From Chitinophagaceae bacterium (lineage in GTDB: Bacteria > Bacteroidota > Bacteroidia > Chitinophagales > Chitinophagaceae): DNA of 64,000 nucleotides. The stretch's first letter is position 1. Each line of letters starts with the position of its first letter. Below are positions 45,191-54,167 of the stretch, piece by piece. The stretch spans positions 1 through 64,000 of the forward strand of contig JADKAJ010000006.1 in the NCBI GenBank assembly GCA_016719165.1, written 5' to 3'. The notes under the pieces were generated by a model. The model searched no databases. It saw only the letters and a list, made by a program, of their open reading frames with translations, and had not been told where the DNA came from. A program made the translations under genes and the position numbers.

Positions 45191-45946
45191 ATGGCACACG
45201 TTAAAGAATTTTCCGTTGAAGAAAAACTGACAGCCCTGGTTACTCTTCAAAAGATTGAAAGTAAACTGGATGAGTTACACATTCTGAAAGGCGAATTGCC
45301 AATGGAAGTAGCTGACCTGGAAGATGAAATAACCGGTTTGCATGCCCGCCAAACCCGTATTGAAGAGGAGATAAATGGGGTGACAGATTTTATCGAGCAA
45401 CGCAAAAATGCTATCAAAGAAGCTGAAGCACTGATAAAGAAATACGAGAAGCAAAGCGAAAACGTTAAAAATAATCGTGAGTTTGAAGCTATCAATAAAG
45501 AAGTTGAAATGCAGCAGTTGGAAATGAAGCTGGCAGAGAAACACATTAAAGACGCATCAGAAGAAATAGCTGAAAAAGCAGTTTTGCTGGAGAAAGCTAA
45601 AAAGAATATTGCTGCTAAAGAAGGCGTTCTCACCAATAAAAAAGGTGAGCTGGATAAGATTATCGCTGCAAACGAAAAAGAAGAAAAACATTTTGCAAAA
45701 CTGGCTACTGAAGCCAAAGAACATGTAGAGCCCCGCCTGCTGGCCAGCTACGAAAAAATCCGCCATAGTTACCGTAACGGACTGGCAGTTGTACCTGTAG
45801 AAAGAGATGCCTGCGGAGGTTGTTTCAATGCAATTCCGCCACAAAAGCAAAGCGAAATTAAACAGCATAAAAAAATTATGATTTGTGAAAACTGCGGACG
45901 TATACTCGTGGATGAAGAACTGAGCAATAATGTGGAAGTTAAATAG
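45191..45946 (+). CDS. Coiled-coil zinc-ribbon protein (CT398/CdsZ-like)
   Basis: A 251-aa cytoplasmic protein. Residues about 10-180 form a long antiparallel coiled coil (Glu/Lys-rich heptads), and the C-terminus carries a C4 zinc ribbon, CGGC then CENC about 25 residues later. Conserved in many bacteria next to Nif3; the Chlamydia homologue binds flagellar/secretion proteins, but this organism shows no such system in the window. It is expressed with the Nif3 gene (64-bp gap) and ended by a strong terminator. Confidence 0.88.
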   Translation: MAHVKEFSVEEKLTALVTLQKIESKLDELHILKGELPMEVADLEDEITGLHARQTRIEEEINGVTDFIEQRKNAIKEAEALIKKYEKQSENVKNNREFEAINKEVEMQQLEMKLAEKHIKDASEEIAEKAVLLEKAKKNIAAKEGVLTNKKGELDKIIAANEKEEKHFAKLATEAKEHVEPRLLASYEKIRHSYRNGLAVVPVERDACGGCFNAIPPQKQSEIKQHKKIMICENCGRILVDEELSNNVEVK

Positions 45947-45970
45947 ACGACAATTTAAATGATACTATAA

Positions 45971-46001
45971 AAAAGTTCTGCCGGAAGGCAGAACTTTTTT
46001 T
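45971..46001 (+). terminator. Rho-independent terminator after the Nif3/zinc-ribbon operon
   Basis: AAAAGTTCTGCC and GGCAGAACTTTT pair in a 12-bp stem around a GGAA tetraloop, with further T. Because of the A-run on the other side it could work in both directions. Confidence 0.88.
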
Positions 46002-46117
46002 ATTTGTGCAACGTAGTATCTATTGTTGGTTAAGGCTGGTCGACCGGCAATCAATTCTTTGTATTCTGCCAACATGCGGGACAAGTTGTGCCTAAAATCC
46101 CTAATTTGCTTTTTCAA

Positions 46118-47773
46118 ATGCTCAGCAGACTTTCCATAATTAACTATGCTATTATAGATGAACTGGAAATTGATTTTTCCGGTAAGTTGAATGTAATAAC
46201 AGGCGAAACAGGCGCCGGCAAATCAATTATCGTTGGGGCACTGGGTTTGATCCTGGGAGAAAGGGCAGATTCAGCTGCATTGGTAAACAAACAAAAAAAA
46301 TGTGTGGTGGAGGGTGTATTAAAAGTGGATAGTAAGAAAAGTGTTATTACATTTTTAAATGGAAACGAACTGGATGCAGAAGAGGAACTGGTGGTGAGAA
46401 GGGAAATAGGAATAAATGGAAAGTCAAGGGCTTTTATAAATGATACACCTGTTAATCTTTCTCAATTACAGCAATTGAGTTCATTATTGGTTGATCTGCA
46501 TCAGCAGTTTGATACACTGGAAGTTGGCGAAACCGATTTTCAGCGAGATGTAGTAGATGCATTGGCAGGCCATTCGAAATTACTGGATGAATATCAAAGC
46601 ATATACCGGCAATGGCAAGTAGCAAAAAAGGAATGTGATGCATTGAAAAACCAGAAATTACAGTTTGATAAAGAAGCTGATTATAACCGTTTTCAGTTTA
46701 CCGAATTGGAAGATGCCGGATTTAAGGAGAATGAACTGGAAGATATTGATACGGAGTTAAAAATGCTGAGTAATGCTGAAGGCATTAAAGGTGCGTTAAG
46801 TAAAGCATATTTCGAACTTAAAGAAAGTGAAAGCCCAATAGTACAACAACTGAAAGTATTGCTGAACCAGCTAAACGTTTACTCGTCCTATCATCCGGAC
46901 CTGCCGGTACTGATTCAACGGTTGCAATCTTCACAAATAGAATTGCAGGATATTGCCGATGATGTAGACCGCATCAGTAATCATATTAATTATGATCCAG
47001 AAAAAATTGAACAGCTGAATGAACGGCTTTCGCTGGGGTACAGGCTGCAAAAAAAGCATTCTGTTAATTCTACGGCGGAACTGCTGGCAATACAAAAACA
47101 ATTAGAAGATAAGCTACAGGCTGTTCTGAATATTGACCAGGCCATTCAGCAAAAGGAAAATGAAAGCACAAAACTTATCACAGCAGCAATTAGTCTTGCC
47201 AAAGAGATTTCCGGGAACCGAAAGCAGCAGGTGAAACCATTAGAAGATAAAGTCAACAAACTGCTGGTACAGGTAGGTATGCCCAATGCCAAACTGAAAG
47301 TGGAGATAAAACCTGTTGATTTAAACCTGTCGGGTGCTGATGCGATTGAATTCTTATTTGATGCGAATAAGAGTGGTCAGTTTCAGCCTGTACGCAAAGT
47401 AGCCAGTGGGGGTGAACTTAGCCGGCTGATGCTTTGTATCAAATCACTGGTGGCAGAATCTGTAGACCTGCCCACTATGATATTTGATGAGATCGATACT
47501 GGTATTTCCGGGGAAGCAGCACGGCAGGTCGGTATTATTATGAAAAAGCTGGCTGCAAAAAGACAAGTGATCTGCATCACCCATCAACCACAGATAGCCG
47601 GAAAGGCCGATGCTCATTTCTTTGTATATAAAGAAATCGTAAAAGATGCGGTGAAAACAAATATCCGACAGTTAACCACGGAAGAAAGAATTACCACCAT
47701 CGCTAAAATGCTCAGCGGAGAAAAACCTACAGCCGCTGCTATGGAGAATGCAAGAGAGATGGTAATGAATTAA
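46118..47773 (+). CDS. recN: DNA repair protein RecN
   Basis: 551 aa from the ATG at 46118 (MLSRLSIINYAIIDELEIDF is the usual RecN start; the preceding ten in-frame codons are not). SMC-like ATPase: Walker A GETGAGKSII at about 31-40, Q-loop region with VDLHQQFDTLE, coiled-coil arms at about 150-370, ABC signature SGGELSRLML near 430, Walker B TMIFDEIDTGISG near 460 and ITHQPQIAGKAD. RecN acts early in double-strand break repair, bridging DNA ends. Monocistronic. Confidence 0.95.
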   Translation: MLSRLSIINYAIIDELEIDFSGKLNVITGETGAGKSIIVGALGLILGERADSAALVNKQKKCVVEGVLKVDSKKSVITFLNGNELDAEEELVVRREIGINGKSRAFINDTPVNLSQLQQLSSLLVDLHQQFDTLEVGETDFQRDVVDALAGHSKLLDEYQSIYRQWQVAKKECDALKNQKLQFDKEADYNRFQFTELEDAGFKENELEDIDTELKMLSNAEGIKGALSKAYFELKESESPIVQQLKVLLNQLNVYSSYHPDLPVLIQRLQSSQIELQDIADDVDRISNHINYDPEKIEQLNERLSLGYRLQKKHSVNSTAELLAIQKQLEDKLQAVLNIDQAIQQKENESTKLITAAISLAKEISGNRKQQVKPLEDKVNKLLVQVGMPNAKLKVEIKPVDLNLSGADAIEFLFDANKSGQFQPVRKVASGGELSRLMLCIKSLVAESVDLPTMIFDEIDTGISGEAARQVGIIMKKLAAKRQVICITHQPQIAGKADAHFFVYKEIVKDAVKTNIRQLTTEERITTIAKMLSGEKPTAAAMENAREMVMN

Positions 47774-47840
47774 ACCTATAAGATTTGGCTGATTACAAAT
47801 CTTATAGGCTCATTTATTCCGTCTCAGTTATTATTTATAT

Positions 47841-48350
47841 CTAAGCACACAGCTCTACCTTAAAGGCAAGGCTGAAATACCTGAAATATTCTCCTTTGTC
47901 GTTGTTGCCATGTCCGTTCCAGGCATGTCCGAATGTAAATGGATGCCGGTTGCCACTGGCGGCTTCGCCGATGCCGATAATTCCGTTTTCGGTCTGCAAG
48001 CGGAAGCCATAGGTACTATCTTTTTGCAGATTGACCGGCTCCATTTCAAAACGGATCCAATTAGTGCCATCTTTTTTATCTACGTTACGGCTGCTGTTGC
48101 CTATTGCAGGTCCCCAAGTTTTGGTGGCAGCATCAAATTCATGCAAGGTCAGGGCTACTTCGCCGGGTTGTGTTACGGCTGAGGCAAAAACCTGGATGTT
48201 GTTGACTAATCCTTCGGAGGGGCAAATAAAAGTTTGTCCTGCCAGATGGTCATGTGCATGAGGCTTTAAATGACCAATCCAGAGAGTGGTGTTGTTCTGT
48301 GCCTGGCTTAGCACCGGGCGGGAATGGCTGCTGTGTTTTTTGGTTTCCAT
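47841..48350 (-). CDS. Unknown protein, His-rich N-terminus and beta-sandwich-like body
   Basis: A 169-aa protein with no signal peptide. The N-terminal 40 residues are rich in His/Ser (HSSHSRP, HLKPHAHDH); the rest looks like a jelly-roll (GQTFICPSEGLVNNIQVFA, GEVALTLHEFDAATKTWG, STYGFRLQTENG, FTFGHAWNGHGNN). The strand pattern and the QTF/LTL/YGFRL segments recall DUF4082- or CBM-like sandwiches found at the end of secreted proteins, but this copy stands alone. I do not know its function. It is a single gene, transcribed away from the dnaB spacer. Confidence 0.65.
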   Translation of the reverse strand: METKKHSSHSRPVLSQAQNNTTLWIGHLKPHAHDHLAGQTFICPSEGLVNNIQVFASAVTQPGEVALTLHEFDAATKTWGPAIGNSSRNVDKKDGTNWIRFEMEPVNLQKDSTYGFRLQTENGIIGIGEAASGNRHPFTFGHAWNGHGNNDKGEYFRYFSLAFKVELCA

Positions 48351-48766
48351 AATATGTGAGTTTTTAGATAATTGAATAGGGGTACGGCCGCAGCGGTATT
48401 GGTAAAAAAAGAACTGGTATGTCTGTAACTCCCGGTTTCGGGTAATATTGTGCTACTGACTAAAATCAGGTATAAAAGTAATACACGGTTGTGCTAATCT
48501 TTAGGGGATTTTACCAATCTTTTTAAGTAAATTGTTGGTGGCTGGCCGGGTAAATGTGGATGTGGATAACCCTAAAAATGAGGTGAAAAAATAGTGCAGA
48601 AAGAAAAATTTTTTTCAAAACTTTTTTGCTCTTTATTTCGCCTTACTGACTGACGGAAACATTCCTTTAACGAAGAAGTAATAATTTCTTAAAACAAGTT
48701 TGGAACTAACCCGGTGGTCATTAGTGAATAACTGATGGTTTAACCTTTTATCGCCCTACCTGAACA
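48351..48766. other. 416-bp spacer before dnaB with DnaA-box-like sites and an AT-rich tract
   Basis: No ORF with support. It holds two overlapping DnaA-box-like 9-mers (48555-48569) and, 30 bp further on, a stretch very rich in A and T (48596-48645). The dnaB promoter must lie here; I see only a weak -7 candidate (TATTTCGC near 48635). Confidence 0.45.
48555..48569. promoter_or_regulatory. Two overlapping DnaA-box-like sequences
   Basis: TGTGGATAA at 48561-48569 is the exact complement of the consensus DnaA box TTATCCACA. TGTGGATGT at 48555-48563 overlaps it with two mismatches, six bases out of step. They could serve DnaA control of dnaB or be part of an origin-like region; two boxes alone do not make an oriC. 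Confidence 0.5.
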
Positions 48767-50335
48767 ATGGACCTGACAAACCTGAATAAAGACCGCAAGA
48801 CGAGAAGAAAATCTACCCTTGACCTTGGTACCATGGTATATGGAAAAGTGCCGCCGCAGGCCAAAGACCTGGAAGAAGCCGTGCTTGGTGCTATCATGCT
48901 GGAGAAAGGTGCTTTCGATACCATTGTTGAAATATTAAAACCTGAATGTTTTTATGTGGAGGCCCACCAGCGCATCTTCAGCGCCATGCAGGGGTTGGCC
49001 AATAAAAGCCAGCCGATTGATATACTAACGGTGGCTGAGGAGCTGCGTTTCCGGGAAGAACTGGAAATGATAGGGGGTGCTTACTATGTCACCAAGTTGA
49101 CCAATACTGTTGTTTCCTCGGCCAATATTGAAGCTCACTCCAGGATCATCCTGCAAAAATTTATTCAACGGGAATTGATTCGTATCAGTGGTGAGATCAT
49201 CGGTGATGCCTATGAAGATTCAACAGATGTATTTGACCTGCTGGATGTGGCTGAGAGTAAGTTGTTTGAAATTACCAATAATAACCTGCGGAAGAATTTT
49301 GAAACGATAGACTCGGTACTGGTTAATACGATCAAACGGATAGAAGACCTGCGCCATAAGAATGAAGATGTAACTGGTGTGCCCAGCGGGTACCCTTCAC
49401 TTGACAGGGTTACCTATGGTTGGCAAAATACAGACCTTATCATCTTAGCGGCAAGGCCCGCGGTTGGTAAAACAGCATTTGCGCTGAACCTGGCCAGAAA
49501 TGCAGTGATGCATCCGGGTAAACAAACAGCGGTGGCTTTATTCTCTTTAGAGATGAGTGCCGGTCAGTTAGTGCAACGTATCTTATCTGCAGAAAGTGAG
49601 ATTTGGCTGGAGAAGATCAGCCGGGGTAAAATGGAAGAACATGAAATGAAGCAACTATATGCCAAAGGTGTGCAGCGCCTGGCACAGGCACCATTGTTTA
49701 TAGATGATACACCGGCCCTGAATATTTTTGAATTGAGGGCTAAATGCCGCCGGTTGAAGAATAAGCATAATATCGGCCTCATCATTATTGACTACTTGCA
49801 ATTGATGAGCGGTACCGGTGAAAACCGTAATAGTAACCGTGAACAGGAGATCAGTAATATCTCCCGCAACCTGAAAGCACTGGCGAAAGAACTGAGTGTA
49901 CCGATCATTGCCCTGTCCCAGTTAAGCCGTGCGGTTGAAACCCGTGGTGCTGGTAAGGATGGTAATAAAATGCCGCAGTTAAGTGACCTCCGCGAATCGG
50001 GAGCCATCGAGCAGGATGCGGATATGGTGATGTTCCTGTATCGCCCGGAATATTATGATATCACCACCAACGAACTGGGGGAAAATAACCGTGGTGAAAC
50101 CCATGTAAGGATTGCCAAACACCGTAATGGTTCTTTGGAAACTATTAAATTGAGGGCCTTATTGCATATTCAGAAATTCACTGAAGATGATGGTGGTACA
50201 TTCGGAGCCCAGGGTCTTACAGGCAACTGGAAGCCCGTCAGTGATATCGATGGTGACGGAGGTGCCAAAGTATTTGTACAGACAGGCAGTAAGATGAATG
50301 ACCTGCCGCAGGATGATGAGGATACACCGTTCTGA
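48767..50335 (+). CDS. dnaB: Replicative DNA helicase DnaB
   Basis: A 522-aa helicase. N-terminal primase-interacting domain (about 30-130, PPQAKDLEEAVLGAIMLEKG), linker, and RecA-like motor with Walker A ARPAVGKTAFALN near 228-240, Walker B LIIIDYLQLM near 340, the QLSRAVETR motif near 385 and DLRESGAIEQDADMVMFLYR near 405-424. No intein is present. It unwinds DNA at the fork as a hexamer. It has a clear terminator and the spacer upstream has DnaA-like boxes. Confidence 0.97.
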   Translation: MDLTNLNKDRKTRRKSTLDLGTMVYGKVPPQAKDLEEAVLGAIMLEKGAFDTIVEILKPECFYVEAHQRIFSAMQGLANKSQPIDILTVAEELRFREELEMIGGAYYVTKLTNTVVSSANIEAHSRIILQKFIQRELIRISGEIIGDAYEDSTDVFDLLDVAESKLFEITNNNLRKNFETIDSVLVNTIKRIEDLRHKNEDVTGVPSGYPSLDRVTYGWQNTDLIILAARPAVGKTAFALNLARNAVMHPGKQTAVALFSLEMSAGQLVQRILSAESEIWLEKISRGKMEEHEMKQLYAKGVQRLAQAPLFIDDTPALNIFELRAKCRRLKNKHNIGLIIIDYLQLMSGTGENRNSNREQEISNISRNLKALAKELSVPIIALSQLSRAVETRGAGKDGNKMPQLSDLRESGAIEQDADMVMFLYRPEYYDITTNELGENNRGETHVRIAKHRNGSLETIKLRALLHIQKFTEDDGGTFGAQGLTGNWKPVSDIDGDGGAKVFVQTGSKMNDLPQDDEDTPF

Positions 50336-50362
50336 TTGATAAGATTAACCAACTATACAAGG

Positions 50363-50389
50363 CCCGGATCTGTTTATCCGGGTTTTTTT
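50363..50389 (+). terminator. Rho-independent terminator of dnaB
   Basis: CCCGGAT, 6-base loop, ATCCGGG, then seven T. It lies 28 bp after the dnaB stop. Confidence 0.88.
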
Positions 50390-50435
50390 ATTCCCGTTCA
50401 TTAATCTTTTATAAATTGAATGACAAACTTTCCCG

Positions 50436-53393
50436 ATGAAGTTTAACCTGCGGTTGATATACTTTTTTATTCCCCTCCTTTTCTTTCAGGCCAGGGTGCA
50501 GGCACAGGCTGTTATTGCTTATGAACAATTCACTTCTGAACAGGGATTATCAGAAAATGTGGTGTATTGTCTTCTGAAAGATAAAAAAGGATTTATCTGG
50601 GCCGGCACTGATTATGGTCTTAACCGATTCGATGGTTATAGTTTCAAGAAATATTTTCACAATATTGCAGACAGCAGCAGTCTTTCTAACCAAAGCATTT
50701 TATCCATTGATGAGGATAGCAAGGGAAACTTCTGGATCGTTACCTACAAATCCCTTAATTATTTTAATCCGCGGACAGGAAAAGCCGATCATATTCTGCT
50801 ACCGGGAAAAAAGCCGGATCACCCGGTACAAAAAATTCAGGTACTGAAAAACGGGTCCGTCCTTATCCTGGTTGATAGAACGGAGGCATATATTTATGCT
50901 CATGAGAAAAAAGAATGGAAGGCATTGACATTTGAAGGGGGTAGCAAACTTGAAAGCTTTGATCTTTTTCAGCTGGCAGATAAAAGAATTGGTGCATTCT
51001 GTACTAACATAAAAGGGACAGGCAACGCCCTTCTCCTACTCAATGAAAGCCTTGCCAGATGGGAATACAAAGAACTGCCGGCAATTTTTCCTTTCTGTAA
51101 AGAGAAAATGCCGGTCTATTATTTCAATAGCCCGGAAGGGCTGCATTTTATTCACTCATTTGCTGAGCAATCGCTTCGCATTTATAACAAGGCAGGTGAG
51201 GAGCAGGCCAGTGTTGTATTTAAACCTGGTCAGTCAAATTATGAATTTATTGTACACGATATTGAAAAAATGGATTCTTCCTTATACTGGCTGGCAACCA
51301 ATAAGGGGTTATTGATCTATGATGCTATCAAAAAAAATATCATCGAAGCATCGCTGGTGGGTGATTCAAAGAGCCTGCCGGGAAATAAGGAATTACGTTG
51401 CTTGTTAAATGATCAAAATGGTAATATCTGGATGGGGATTTTCGGGGAAGGATTGCTGCGTTGTAATATCCGCCGGCAAGCCTTTAAAAATATTGCCTTA
51501 CCCGACCTGGTTGGTGAACGTTTTCTGCGGATGATATTTGGTTTGTACAAATGGTCGGAAGAGGAAGTAGCTGCAGAAACAGGGTTTAAAAATCTTATTC
51601 TCATCAGAAATGGTAAGGTATCCCGCCGGCTATCAGCAGATGAACTTACTGCAGATGATATAGTAAGAATTACTACAGGAAAAAAAATGAAGGAACTTAG
51701 TTCGTTTCAACAAAAAATTTTACAAAAATGGTATTCAAAAGGAGAGTTATTGCCTTACCGGTTTATTTTAAAAGATGATACCAGTGTAATTTCTACCCAT
51801 TTAAAGTTTGCCTTATTTCAGCCTGCCGGGGAAAAGATCACTTCCGTAGAACAACCGGGTAATTATGCCGAGGATGACGAGTATTACTGGGTATCCTCAT
51901 TCAATGGTTTATTCAGAATTACTAAAAAAGATTTCTCTGAGAAAATATTTACCTATGAACCGGGTAATCCTTATTCGCTTTCTGAACCGTCGCTGTATCA
52001 TATTGCCATGGATGAAAACAAGGATCTATGGCTGGGTACCAAAGGGGGAGGGTTAAATCATTACGACCGTAAGCAAAACCGTTTTTATCATTACACTGTA
52101 AATGAGGGACTGCCCGATAATGTGATCTACATTATCCTGCCGGATAAAAAGGGAAATCTATGGTTAACTACCAATAAAGGCATATCCAGGTTTAATCTCC
52201 AGACAAAAACATTCACCAACTTTTCAAAACGGGATGGTTTACTCAATGCTGAATTTAACCGGCAGGGTGCAGTGCTGATGAACAACGGAACTATTTATTT
52301 ATCCGGTACATCGGGTGTTGACTATTTTAACCCGGATGATCTGCCGGCGACCTTAACACAACCAGCCGTTAATTTCTCGGAATTAAAAATTAATAATTCA
52401 GAGGAATCTTTCGATGAGAACAGGTCTTTGCGTTTTAGTGAAAATAATTTATCCTTTTCCTATACTGCCAATGATTATATCCGTCCTGATCTTGTGTATT
52501 ACAGGTATCGGTTGAAAGAAAAGGAACCATGGACCAGGGTGCAGGGTGTGAACACCGTTTTATATAATGCTTTGCCGGCCGGTGATTATCGTTTTGAAGT
52601 ACAGTCGAGTTATGATAATCACACCTGGAGCCAGTCAGCTGTATATGATTTTAATATTCAGCAACCCTGGTGGAAGAACCGCTGGTTTTATGTGGCACTG
52701 GCATTATTAACAGCTTGCATACTTTATTTTATTTACCTGTACAGGATACGGCAATTGAAAAAGATGCACCAGCTTCGCACCAAAATTTCGCAGGACCTGC
52801 ATGATGAAGTAGGTGCCACCTTAACCAGTATTTCTTTTTTAAGTGAAGTAGCAAGAAAGCAAACTTCAGATACCGATGCACCGGTTGTAAAGACGCTGGA
52901 TAAGATCGGGGAGTACTCACGGGAAATGATTGGTGAGATCAATGATATTGTCTGGGCCATTAATCCGGCCAATGATAAGTTTGATAAGATAACTGACCGG
53001 ATGAAAAATTTTGCTTTGCCGTTATTATCTGCAAAAAACATCCGCCTGGAATTTAAAGCAGATGATGAACTGCTGAATTATTCACTGGGCATGGAGCAGC
53101 GGAAGAATTTATACCTCGTATTTAAAGAAGCAGTAAACAATGCTGCAAAGTATGCTGACTGCACAGCTATTGAAGTAAATTTTTTAAAAGAAAAGAGTTC
53201 ACTTGTGCTCAGCATTGCAGATAATGGAAAAGGTTTTAACGCGGAAGAAATGAAAAATGGTAATGGCTTAAAGAATATGAAACTGCGGGCAAAAGAAATC
53301 AAAGCTGCATTTCAAATTCAATCAGCAACGGGAGAGGGAACGCTGATACTATTACAGATGCCTATCACCCAAAATGCCGATATGGTTCGCTGA
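50436..53393 (+). CDS. Propeller sensor histidine kinase (HisKA_3 type)
   Basis: A 985-aa inner-membrane sensor. Signal peptide (cleavage near VQAQ), two-component-regulator propeller repeats over about 25-630 (EQGLSENVVYCLLKDKKGFIW, GTDYGLNRFDG and so on), Y_Y_Y beta-sandwich about 650-740, one membrane segment near 748-770, then the HisKA_3 dimerisation helix with the phosphoacceptor His789 in SQDLHDEVGATL and an HATPase domain to the end (ADNGKGFNAEEM, GNGLKNMKLRAKEI). A periplasmic ligand, in Bacteroidota often a sugar, would set autophosphorylation and transfer to the LuxR-type regulator encoded 25 bp downstream. No PUL is adjacent, which leaves the signal open. Confidence 0.94.
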   Translation: MKFNLRLIYFFIPLLFFQARVQAQAVIAYEQFTSEQGLSENVVYCLLKDKKGFIWAGTDYGLNRFDGYSFKKYFHNIADSSSLSNQSILSIDEDSKGNFWIVTYKSLNYFNPRTGKADHILLPGKKPDHPVQKIQVLKNGSVLILVDRTEAYIYAHEKKEWKALTFEGGSKLESFDLFQLADKRIGAFCTNIKGTGNALLLLNESLARWEYKELPAIFPFCKEKMPVYYFNSPEGLHFIHSFAEQSLRIYNKAGEEQASVVFKPGQSNYEFIVHDIEKMDSSLYWLATNKGLLIYDAIKKNIIEASLVGDSKSLPGNKELRCLLNDQNGNIWMGIFGEGLLRCNIRRQAFKNIALPDLVGERFLRMIFGLYKWSEEEVAAETGFKNLILIRNGKVSRRLSADELTADDIVRITTGKKMKELSSFQQKILQKWYSKGELLPYRFILKDDTSVISTHLKFALFQPAGEKITSVEQPGNYAEDDEYYWVSSFNGLFRITKKDFSEKIFTYEPGNPYSLSEPSLYHIAMDENKDLWLGTKGGGLNHYDRKQNRFYHYTVNEGLPDNVIYIILPDKKGNLWLTTNKGISRFNLQTKTFTNFSKRDGLLNAEFNRQGAVLMNNGTIYLSGTSGVDYFNPDDLPATLTQPAVNFSELKINNSEESFDENRSLRFSENNLSFSYTANDYIRPDLVYYRYRLKEKEPWTRVQGVNTVLYNALPAGDYRFEVQSSYDNHTWSQSAVYDFNIQQPWWKNRWFYVALALLTACILYFIYLYRIRQLKKMHQLRTKISQDLHDEVGATLTSISFLSEVARKQTSDTDAPVVKTLDKIGEYSREMIGEINDIVWAINPANDKFDKITDRMKNFALPLLSAKNIRLEFKADDELLNYSLGMEQRKNLYLVFKEAVNNAAKYADCTAIEVNFLKEKSSLVLSIADNGKGFNAEEMKNGNGLKNMKLRAKEIKAAFQIQSATGEGTLILLQMPITQNADMVR

Positions 53394-53411
53394 TACATTC
53401 ACTTATTTTTG
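53365..53411 (+). promoter_or_regulatory. 17-bp element plus promoter ahead of the response-regulator gene
   Basis: TCACCCAAAATGCCGAT (53365-53381) lies in the last codons of the kinase gene. The -7 box TATTTTTG (53404-53411) starts 23 bp after its end, with a TATG -33-like element at 53381-53384. The same 17 bp return at 54086-54102, also 23 bp before a -7-like box. I infer an activator site for a local promoter of the regulator gene. Confidence 0.6.
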
Positions 53412-53418
53412 AAAATCA

Positions 53419-54066
53419 ATGCCAGTAAAAGTTGCCATATTTGAAGACCGCAGATCTATACGGGAAGCAATTTCCCTGCTTGTCGAAGGAACTTCAGGTT
53501 TACAACTTGCAGGAGCATGGCCCGATTGTATGAACCTGGTGGAGAATATAAAATCATCGCAGCCAGATTTGGTACTGATGGATATTGAAATGCCCGGCAT
53601 AAACGGAGTAGAAGCGGTGAAGTTGCTGAAAAAACATTTTCCCAAACTCACTGTAATAATGCAAACCGTTTTTGATGATGATAATAAGGTATTTGATGCC
53701 ATCTGCAATGGTGCTTCGGGTTATTTACTGAAGGACACCCCCCCGGCACGGCTGATGGAAAGTATCATTGAAGCGTATAATGGAGGGGCGCCCATGTCAC
53801 CATCTATTGCCAGTAAAGTGCTTCGTCTTTTTCAAAAACACCTGGCTCCTTCACCGGATGCAGCACATGAAAAATATCATCTTACCAACCGTGAAAAAGA
53901 AATTCTGCAAGGTCTGGTAAATGGCTTTAGTTATAAAATGATCGCTGAAGTCTATCATATCAGCTTTGATACGGTTCGTACCCATGTCAGAAATATTTAT
54001 GAAAAATTGCATGTAGCTTCCTCCTCACAGGCTGTTGCCAAAGCCATAAAAGAGAGACTGGTTTAA
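53419..54066 (+). CDS. NarL/FixJ-family response regulator
   Basis: A 215-aa regulator. Receiver domain 1-120 with phosphorylation site Asp55 (LVLMDIEMPG), Thr in IMQTVF and Lys in YLLKD; LuxR-type HTH at about 150-212 (LTNREKEILQGLVNGFSYKMIAE, split as LTNREKEILQ and SYKMIAEVYHIS). It is the partner of the kinase ending 25 bp upstream. Likely targets are its own gene and the surface-protein gene downstream, which share an upstream 17-bp element. Confidence 0.94.
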   Translation: MPVKVAIFEDRRSIREAISLLVEGTSGLQLAGAWPDCMNLVENIKSSQPDLVLMDIEMPGINGVEAVKLLKKHFPKLTVIMQTVFDDDNKVFDAICNGASGYLLKDTPPARLMESIIEAYNGGAPMSPSIASKVLRLFQKHLAPSPDAAHEKYHLTNREKEILQGLVNGFSYKMIAEVYHISFDTVRTHVRNIYEKLHVASSSQAVAKAIKERLV

Positions 54067-54085
54067 AAATTTTTTCTTATTTCCC

Positions 54086-54132
54086 TCACCCAAAATGCCG
54101 ATTGTTTTGATTTGAAGGACTGGATAGTTTTA
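54086..54132 (+). promoter_or_regulatory. Second copy of the 17-bp element with promoter ahead of the surface-protein gene
   Basis: TCACCCAAAATGCCGAT at 54086-54102 is identical to 53365-53381. A -7-like TAGTTTTA starts at 54125, again 23 bp after the element, with ATTG as -33 at 54101-54104. Spacing and orientation are the same in both copies. Confidence 0.6.
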
Positions 54133-54167
54133 CTATACCCTTTTTGAGTCAAAAAAATTTATTGAGT

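Noticed and set aside
45247..45717. Open frame of 156 codons antisense to the zinc-ribbon protein
   Set aside because: Its Ser/Phe-rich low-complexity translation is the mirror of Glu/Lys coiled-coil codons.
48351..48766. Calling this spacer oriC
   Set aside because: Only one exact DnaA box and one near copy are visible, dnaA is not adjacent and skew cannot be judged from the window, so I report only the boxes.
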